Source of the DNA: an uncultured Eubacteriales bacterium
Lineage (GTDB): Bacteria; Bacillota; Clostridia; Oscillospirales; Acutalibacteraceae
Length of the DNA: 64,000 bases
Assembly (NCBI GenBank): GCA_934630515.1
Contig: CAKTVV010000005.1
Location: forward strand, 62,001-126,000
Reading direction: 5' to 3'
Position numbers and translations under genes: made by a program. This document shows, in pieces, positions 58,614 through 64,000 of this stretch (position 1 is the first letter of the stretch; each line of letters starts with the position of its first letter). The notes beneath the pieces are model-generated. The model was given only the letters and a program-made list of their open reading frames with translations, had not been told where the DNA came from and did not search any database.

Positions 58614-60669
58614 TTAGTCTGTGATGCTCCAGCCCTCCGACCGCTTTCGGATATCCATAAATTCCTTGTATTTTCCGGGGACGTCCGCCAGCTCGGCATG
58701 GGTTCCCTGCTGAACGAGCCGCCCGTCGTCCAGCACAAGGATCTGATCCGCCTGCTCGATGGTCGCCAGCCGGTGCGCAATGGTGATGACGGTCTTGCCG
58801 CACGTCAGCTGGGAGAGCGCCTGCTGGATCAGATGCTCGTTTTCGGGGTCGATGCTGGCGGTTGCCTCATCCAGAATGATGATCGGCGCATTTTTCAGGA
58901 TCGCCCGGGCGATGGAGATGCGCTGCTTTTCGCCGCCGGACAGCGTGCCGCCGCCCTCGCCGATGCCCGTGTCATAGCCGTCCGGGAGAGCCAGAATAAA
59001 TTCGTGGCAGCGGGCCTTTTTCGTCGCCTCGATCACTTCCTCGTCGGTGGCATCGGGCTTGCCGAACCGTATGTTGCTGCGCACGGTGTCATGAAAGAGA
59101 TAGACATTCTGAAACACCATGGATATATTGGTCAGCAGACTGTCGCAGGTGAATTCACGCAGATCGTGTCCGCCGATAGCGATGCTCCCCGCTTGCGGGT
59201 CGTAAAACCGGGCGATCAGGCTGCTTTTCGCCGCCCGATAGACGCTTGCCTGCCTCGCCGGCCGGGGTGTCATAGCCCTGCGGCAGCTTACGGATGAATT
59301 CCTCGCACTGTGCCGCACGGGCTGCCGCTTTTACTTCTTCGTCGGTGGCATGCGGATTACCGAGACGGATATTTTCCAGCAGCGAGCAGCGGAACAAAAA
59401 ATTATCCTGTGTGACAAAGCTGACGTATTCGGAGAGCCGTGCCAGAGGCATATTCCGGATATTCACGCCGCCGACGGTGATCTCGCCGTCGGTCACGTCC
59501 CAGAACCGGGCAATCAGCTTGGCGACCGTCGATTTTCCCCCGCCGGACGGTCCGACGAGCGCCGTAAAGCTGCCCTCGGGCAGCTTCAGGTCGATGCCGT
59601 GCAGCACCTCGTCCTTTTCGTCCCCGGTATAAGAAAAATGTACATTCTTCAATTCCACATCGGTGTGCGTCACCTCTGCCCGGTCTTTCGGCTCGGGCAG
59701 CTCCGGCATTTCAAGGAATTTCTCCAGGCTTTCCACGGTGAACTTCACCTGGCGCATGTTTTCGGAGAATACCTCGAGCTTAGCGAGCGAGCCGACCATG
59801 GAGATGGAGAGCATGACGGCGAGCGCCGCCTGCGGGGCGGTGATGCTGCCGCCGTTTGCCAGCGCCAGCGCCGCCGGAAGCGTACCCAGCAGGGTGGAGG
59901 GGAACAGCGCAAAGCTGAGTTTCATGGTGGCGAAGGTGGAGGAGAGCCATCGGATCACAAAGGTGCGGAAGTCGGTGATGGCGCCCGCATATTTTTCATA
60001 GGAAACCCCGGCTCTGCCGAATGCTTTAATGACCTCGATGCCCTCTATGTATTCCACGATCGTGCTGTTCATATGGCTTGCGGATTCGTCGTACTTTGAA
60101 AAATTCTTGCCGCTGATCTGAAAGGTCAGCGCCATGCAGAGGAGCGACAGCGGAAAGGTGACCAGCGAGGCCAGCGCCAGACGCCAGTCCAGTGCGGCCA
60201 GTGCGGCGAGACTGACGATCGGCAGCACGATATGTCCTGCCCCCTCGGGGATCATGTGCGCCAGCGGGGACTCTAAGTTTTCGATCTTATCCACCATCAT
60301 GCTTTTGATCTCGCCGATGGTGTGCCCGGCATCGTCGCCCAGCGGTGCATGCAGAAAGCGGTCGGCAAGGCGCAGGCGCAGGCCCTCGAGAATGGTGTAC
60401 GCCATGCTGTGGGAGATCCCCGTTGACAGAGTGAAGGTCAGAATTTTTGCCGCATACGTCGCCAGTGCCAGCAGGCACCACCGGACGATCGTCCCGACGG
60501 TGACCGCATCCGCCACAAACAGGCAGATCAGCCGGTACATACAGTAGAACGGCGCCAGTCCCAGCATGACCGATAAAACCGACAGGACGACCGAGACAAG
60601 CATTTTTTTCTTTTCACCGCCCGCATAGGCGAAAAGCGTGTGCAAAAAGCTCTTATTTTCAGTTTTCAT
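58614..60669 (-). pseudogene. Two ABC exporter half-transporters collapsed into one broken gene
   Basis: The first part (start 60669) is a normal six-helix exporter plus ATPase: Walker A GPSGGGKSTVAK, Q-loop FVTQDNFLF, and signature LSGGEKQ ending near 59221. There it runs straight, out of frame, into a second exporter's ATPase that begins at the Walker A lysine (AAKSSLIARFYDPQAGS) and continues with FQNVYLFHD, LSGGEKQRISIARAIL, IIILDEATASIDPE and AHRLATI to 58614. Gene one lost Walker B onward; gene two lost its membrane domain. The shared GGCGGCGAAAAG-like bases suggest a microhomology deletion. The type resembles IrtA/B siderophore or drug exporter pairs. Confidence 0.85.
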
Positions 60670-61153
60670 AGCGGATCCCTCTTTCTCTCCGGTATTCCGA
60701 CGGAGTCAGCATCATGATTTTTTTGAATGCCTCGGTGAACTTGCCTGCGTTGTCGTATCCGATGCGGCTGCCGATCTCCGCAATGGCTGTTTTCCTCTCC
60801 CGGAGCAGCATTTCCGCTGCCCGGTTCATGCGGTAGCGTGTGAGCCAGCTGCCGATCGCCTCGCCGTAGATGGAGCGGAAGCAGCTTTTCATCGCCGTCA
60901 TCGGAATGTCAAACCGTCTGGACAGCTCCTCCTGCGTGAAGCTTTCTGCTATGTGTTCGGTTAAAAACCGGCGGATCGCTTTGACCTTTTCCGCCTGCGT
61001 CCGATAAAAATACGGGCGATCCTCCTCGCTTTCCGGCGCAGTGGCGGCTGCTTCCGATCCGAAATCGGTTATATCCATAAATATAAAAGAGAAATGCTGC
61101 CCGGGGAGCTTTTTACAGCCCTGCCGGGTCTGCACCTGCTTTCTGCATTTCAT
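60659..61153 (-). CDS. AraC-family regulator, short or N-terminally reduced
   Basis: A 164-residue protein with a complete C-terminal AraC DNA-binding domain: two helix-turn-helix units, FTQEELSRRFDIPMTAMKSCFRSIYG and AIAEIGSRIGYDNAGKFTEAFKKIMMLTPSEYRRE. Relatives regulating such exporter pairs are about 300 residues; here the effector domain is mostly missing, though the frame stays open some 100 bp further upstream without an obvious start. It overlaps the exporter gene start by 11 bp, so they were an operon. Its function may be impaired. Confidence 0.75.
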   Translation of the reverse strand: MKCRKQVQTRQGCKKLPGQHFSFIFMDITDFGSEAAATAPESEEDRPYFYRTQAEKVKAIRRFLTEHIAESFTQEELSRRFDIPMTAMKSCFRSIYGEAIGSWLTRYRMNRAAEMLLRERKTAIAEIGSRIGYDNAGKFTEAFKKIMMLTPSEYRRERGIRYEN

Positions 61154-61233
61154 CGGCTCATGCGGCGGGCGCTGTAGGCATCCGAGTGGCGCAACAATTG
61201 CGCCGGGATCAGGCGAAAAATGCAGATTCGCTA

Positions 61234-61262
61234 TTGAAAAACGAATTTCCCCGTGCTATAAT
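61234..61262 (+). promoter_or_regulatory. Promoter of the methyltransferase-MBL-hydrolase run
   Basis: TTGAAA at 61234-61239, 17-bp spacer, TATAAT at 61257-61262. Confidence 0.75.
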
Positions 61263-61439
61263 GCGGGTAAGGAACGGAGAGGGCGGCTTCGCCGGCAGGC
61301 ATGGCTGCATATTCGCCGCACTGCACGTTCACCGTTTCGGATACAGGGAGACCGACACAAGGAAAGCTGCTGCAGAGCGGCTTTTCCAATGCTCTGCAGT
61401 TAGCATAAACTAACTTGATGAAACTGGGGGTCAGCGAAT
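61263..61439 (+). other. Structured 5' leader of the methyltransferase gene
   Basis: A 170-nt leader with CTGCAGAGC/GCTCTGCAG at 61370-61399 and GTTAG/CTAAC at 61399-61414. I recognise no riboswitch class, and there is no T run for attenuation. Confidence 0.4.
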
Positions 61440-62231
61440 ATGGCTGAAAGGATTCAGCTTTCCGGCGTGCCGGAAACCATGCTGCAGACGCTCTATGCCC
61501 GGGCAAAGGAAAGCCGGAGCGGCGGCGCTATTGTGGATCGAAAAGCCGAGGAGGTCATCGGCAGTCTCGACTATGATTTTTCTCTTGCGGATCAGGATGC
61601 TGCCATGCACAACGGCGTCATTGCCCGCACGCTCGTGCTGGACCGGCTGACGGATGACTGTCTGAAGAAAAATCCGGGCGCCGTGGTGGTCAACATCGCC
61701 TGCGGGCTGGATACCCGCTGCTATCGCATGAGCGGGTATGCCCACTGGTATAATCTGGATCTGCCCGAGACGATCGCCGTGCGGGAGAAGCTGCTGCCGG
61801 AGAGCGGGACGATCTCGCCGATCGCCCTGTCCGCCATGGAAGACTGGGGCGGGGCGATTGCAGCGTCCGATGCGCCTGCGCTGGTGATCATTGAGGGGTT
61901 GACCATGTACTTATCCGAGGCGGATGTGAAGCGCATTTTTGCGGTGATCTCCCGGCAGTTTGCGGCGGCGACCGTGTTTGTCGAGATCATGAATCCCACG
62001 GTCGCCAAGCGGTTCAAGGAGCGCTCCATCGAGGGCAGCCATGCCAAGTTCACCTGGGGCATCCGGGACGGTCAGGCGCTTGCCGCACTTCTGCCGGATT
62101 TCCGTCTGGTGGAGGAGCACAGCCTGACCGAAGGTATGGCGCTGTTTGTCCCGCTGTATAAGCTGTTGGGGAAAATTCCGTTTGTCCGTGGGATATCCAA
62201 CAAGATCGTGGTCCTTGAAAAGAGGCGATGA
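61440..62231 (+). CDS. Leucine-carboxyl-methyltransferase-type SAM methyltransferase
   Basis: A 263-residue class I methyltransferase of the LCM/TcmP group. The SAM motif VVVNIACGLDTRCYRM is near residue 88, with the NLDLPETIAVR acidic loop near 108 and IIEGLTMYLSEADVKRIF near 150, all family hallmarks. Such proteins methylate small carboxylates or phosphorylated metabolites. It is followed at once by an MBL hydrolase and an alpha/beta hydrolase, which looks like a small modification pathway. Confidence 0.88.
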   Translation: MAERIQLSGVPETMLQTLYARAKESRSGGAIVDRKAEEVIGSLDYDFSLADQDAAMHNGVIARTLVLDRLTDDCLKKNPGAVVVNIACGLDTRCYRMSGYAHWYNLDLPETIAVREKLLPESGTISPIALSAMEDWGGAIAASDAPALVIIEGLTMYLSEADVKRIFAVISRQFAAATVFVEIMNPTVAKRFKERSIEGSHAKFTWGIRDGQALAALLPDFRLVEEHSLTEGMALFVPLYKLLGKIPFVRGISNKIVVLEKRR

Positions 62232-62232
62232 T

Positions 62233-63081
62233 ATGTCCCGGAAAGCAACGGAGTTTCAGAAAAAAGAAATGAGCCGGATGTACCGTGGCAAGGAGATCTT
62301 CAAGCCCCTGAACACCGGTTGGATCGACGAAAATGTCGCTTGCGTGCGGGAATGGGTGGCAAACATCTTTTTCTACCGCAAGGGCGACACGACGATCATG
62401 ATCGATGCGGGCTACAATTATGAACGTCTTGCGGAAAAGATGGCATGGCTGGGCATCGCCCCGAAGTCCATCCGGCATATTCTCATCACTCATCAGGACA
62501 CCGATCACGTCGGTGCAGTGGAAGCCGACAGCCTGGGGCTGTTCAAAAAAGCGAAGCTGTACATAGGAGAGATCGAGAACCGGTATCTCACCGGCGAGGT
62601 GCGCCGCAGGGTGATCTATCATCTGTACCGGCTGCCGCAGGTAACGATCCACAACAAAAAGCAGCTGCTGAAGGACGGCGAGACCCTGCGCATCGGGGAC
62701 ATCAAGATCAAATGCTTCCTCGTGCCCGGTCACACCTGGGGACACATGGTCTATCTGATCGACGATCGATATCTATTCACCGGCGACACCCTTTGGCTCG
62801 GTGCGGACGGCGGCTACAGCTTCATTTCCACGCTTGCGGAGAATAACAAGCTGGCGGTGAAGTCCCTCGCCGTTCTGGAGGCTAAGCTCAAAAAGCTGGG
62901 AGTCCGGCCGCTGTTCATCACCGGTCACACCGGCTGGACGGACAATTTTGCCTTTGCCTTTGCTCATACCGACAAGCTCTGCTCGCCGTTTCGGAAAAGG
63001 GCGCCCGATCCGCAGGCGCCGTATGATGCCTACGACGAATCGGACGATACAGAGGAAAATGCAGCAGGCGGATTTCTGTAG
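62233..63081 (+). CDS. Metallo-beta-lactamase-fold hydrolase
   Basis: A 282-residue MBL-fold protein. Metal ligands are in ITHQDTDHVG near residue 85 (a variant HxDxDH, the second His being Asp), LVPGHTWGHMVYL near 164, TGDTLW near 184 and ITGHTGW near 235. The substrate is unknown; the group contains esterases and lactonases. Starts 1 bp after the methyltransferase stop, so the genes are co-transcribed. Confidence 0.85.
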   Translation: MSRKATEFQKKEMSRMYRGKEIFKPLNTGWIDENVACVREWVANIFFYRKGDTTIMIDAGYNYERLAEKMAWLGIAPKSIRHILITHQDTDHVGAVEADSLGLFKKAKLYIGEIENRYLTGEVRRRVIYHLYRLPQVTIHNKKQLLKDGETLRIGDIKIKCFLVPGHTWGHMVYLIDDRYLFTGDTLWLGADGGYSFISTLAENNKLAVKSLAVLEAKLKKLGVRPLFITGHTGWTDNFAFAFAHTDKLCSPFRKRAPDPQAPYDAYDESDDTEENAAGGFL

Positions 63082-63116
63082 GGCGTTGGAAACCAAGAGA
63101 AACGGGGCGATGCCAT

Positions 63117-64000
63117 ATGAGTTTCTTTGCGGCTTTACTGCGCTGTGCGTATAAGCTCTCCGGCGCCAAGAAGGCGTTCGGTCTGCCGGAGGAGGAGATC
63201 GTAAAGGTCATCGAAAAGCAGAACCGCCATCGGGGTGTGTTTACGCCTAACGATCGCAAGGCGCACTATGAGACGGTCACGGTCAATGGCTTTCCGTGTC
63301 TGATCGTGCGGGAAAAGCCGGAGCCGTCGGAGCGGGCGATCCTCTACTTTTTCGGCGGCGGCATGGTCATCGGCCCCGATAAGGGCGACCTGCCCGTGAT
63401 GCGCAAGCTGATGCGGGATACCGGCTGCGATGTGTGGTTTCCGTTCTATCCCCTTTGTACGGAGCACTGCATTACCGAGACCTACGATATGGTCTATGAG
63501 TGCTACCGCAGAATGATCGGTCTGTACGGAGGAGGAAACGTCAGCACCTGCGGATTCTCCTCCGGCGGTGCGCTGGCGTTGGGGATCGCCGCCCATAACC
63601 GTGTGCAGCCCGAGCCCCTGCCGCAGCCCCGGCATATCGTCGCCGTTTCCCCCGGCGAGGTGCCGTGGAACGACGCCGAGAGGGCACGGATGCAGGCGCT
63701 GAACCCGCAGGATGTTGCGATTGATTATGCGTTTATGGTGACAGTGGAGAAGTTTATGCGCCACGGGCAGGAATCTGTACCGGATTATATGATTTCCGGC
63801 TCCCGGGGGGATCTCTCCGGCGTGGGGGATATTCACTTCTTCTATTCGGCGGATGAGGTGCTCTACGGTGCGCTGCCGGATTTTGAAGCAGCCTGTAAAC
63901 GGGCGGGCGTGCCGTATACCGCCTTTGCCCGTCCCGGTATGATCCATTGCTACTGTATGCTGCCGTGCTTTAAGGAGGCACGGGAGGACTTTGCCAAAAT
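63117..64000 (+). CDS. Alpha/beta hydrolase, HSL-like (partial, runs off the window)
   Basis: Open from ATG 63117 to the window end, at least 294 residues. An oxyanion-hole motif, YFFGGGMVIG near residue 81, replaces the usual HGGG; the nucleophile elbow is CGFSSGGALA near 148, and the C-terminal PGMIHCYCM probably carries the catalytic His. This fits the hormone-sensitive-lipase family of esterases. Third gene after the methyltransferase and MBL genes. Confidence 0.8.
   Translation, partial: MSFFAALLRCAYKLSGAKKAFGLPEEEIVKVIEKQNRHRGVFTPNDRKAHYETVTVNGFPCLIVREKPEPSERAILYFFGGGMVIGPDKGDLPVMRKLMRDTGCDVWFPFYPLCTEHCITETYDMVYECYRRMIGLYGGGNVSTCGFSSGGALALGIAAHNRVQPEPLPQPRHIVAVSPGEVPWNDAERARMQALNPQDVAIDYAFMVTVEKFMRHGQESVPDYMISGSRGDLSGVGDIHFFYSADEVLYGALPDFEAACKRAGVPYTAFARPGMIHCYCMLPCFKEAREDFAK

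Noticed and set aside
1..64000. CRISPR arrays, rRNA genes, insertion sequences
   Set aside because: No regularly spaced repeats, rRNA signatures or transposase motifs were seen on either strand by reading.

Overview
The window is GC-rich Gram-positive chromosomal DNA, most likely from a gut clostridium of the Oscillospirales/Ruminococcaceae type. The reasons are low-GC-type promoters (TTGACA, 17 bp, TATAAT) in a genome of about 60% GC, strong AGGAGG ribosome sites, a tyrosine T-box, one-chain glycyl-tRNA synthetase, LCP, DUF421/DUF4363 and TSCPD families, and an S24-type prophage repressor. No species can be named from the sequence alone.

Layout. 1-11 kb, plus strand: pgi, a small P-loop protein, an F420-ligase-like protein, yceD-rpmF, then DUF512-der-plsY-gpsA, a vitamin B6-type kinase with an ECF S-component, and hemW. 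11-15 kb: a two-component system followed by a membrane-anchored HtrA protease. 15-22 kb, minus strand: mtaB, an LCP-like protein and a transglutaminase-like lipoprotein; DUF421/DUF4363; two secreted or anchored proteins of unknown role. 22-23.8 kb: wreckage of a large mobile-element polyvalent protein. 23.9-31 kb: argG-argH, plsC, a membrane protein, a zinc-ribbon protein, a sigma factor and glyS. 31-33.4 kb: a Tyr T-box leader, a broken two-helix membrane ORF, a GNAT gene and tyrS. 33.5-44 kb: mscL, azlCD, the glycolytic set pgk-tpiA-gpmI (interrupted by an acidic orphan), an RsmF-like RNA methylase, TSCPD, PHP and a MATE pump.

44.3-51.9 kb is a compact phage-derived cassette: S24 repressor, genetic switch, terminase small and large subunits, portal, scaffold-like protein, major capsid protein, a connector-like protein and two membrane proteins. 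It has no tail, replication, integrase or lysin genes. Its switch carries three copies of a TGCAAAATGC operator and a consensus DinR/LexA box at the start of the rightward transcript. This is the most interesting object in the window.

52-64 kb: a GH95 glycosidase; a Crp/Fnr regulator with a perfect 24-bp palindrome in its own leader, next to an SsuABC/ThiXYZ-type importer; tRNA-Ala(CGC); a small orphan; an ABC exporter pair collapsed by an internal deletion into one broken gene; an AraC-type regulator; and a methyltransferase, MBL hydrolase and alpha/beta hydrolase run that leaves the window.
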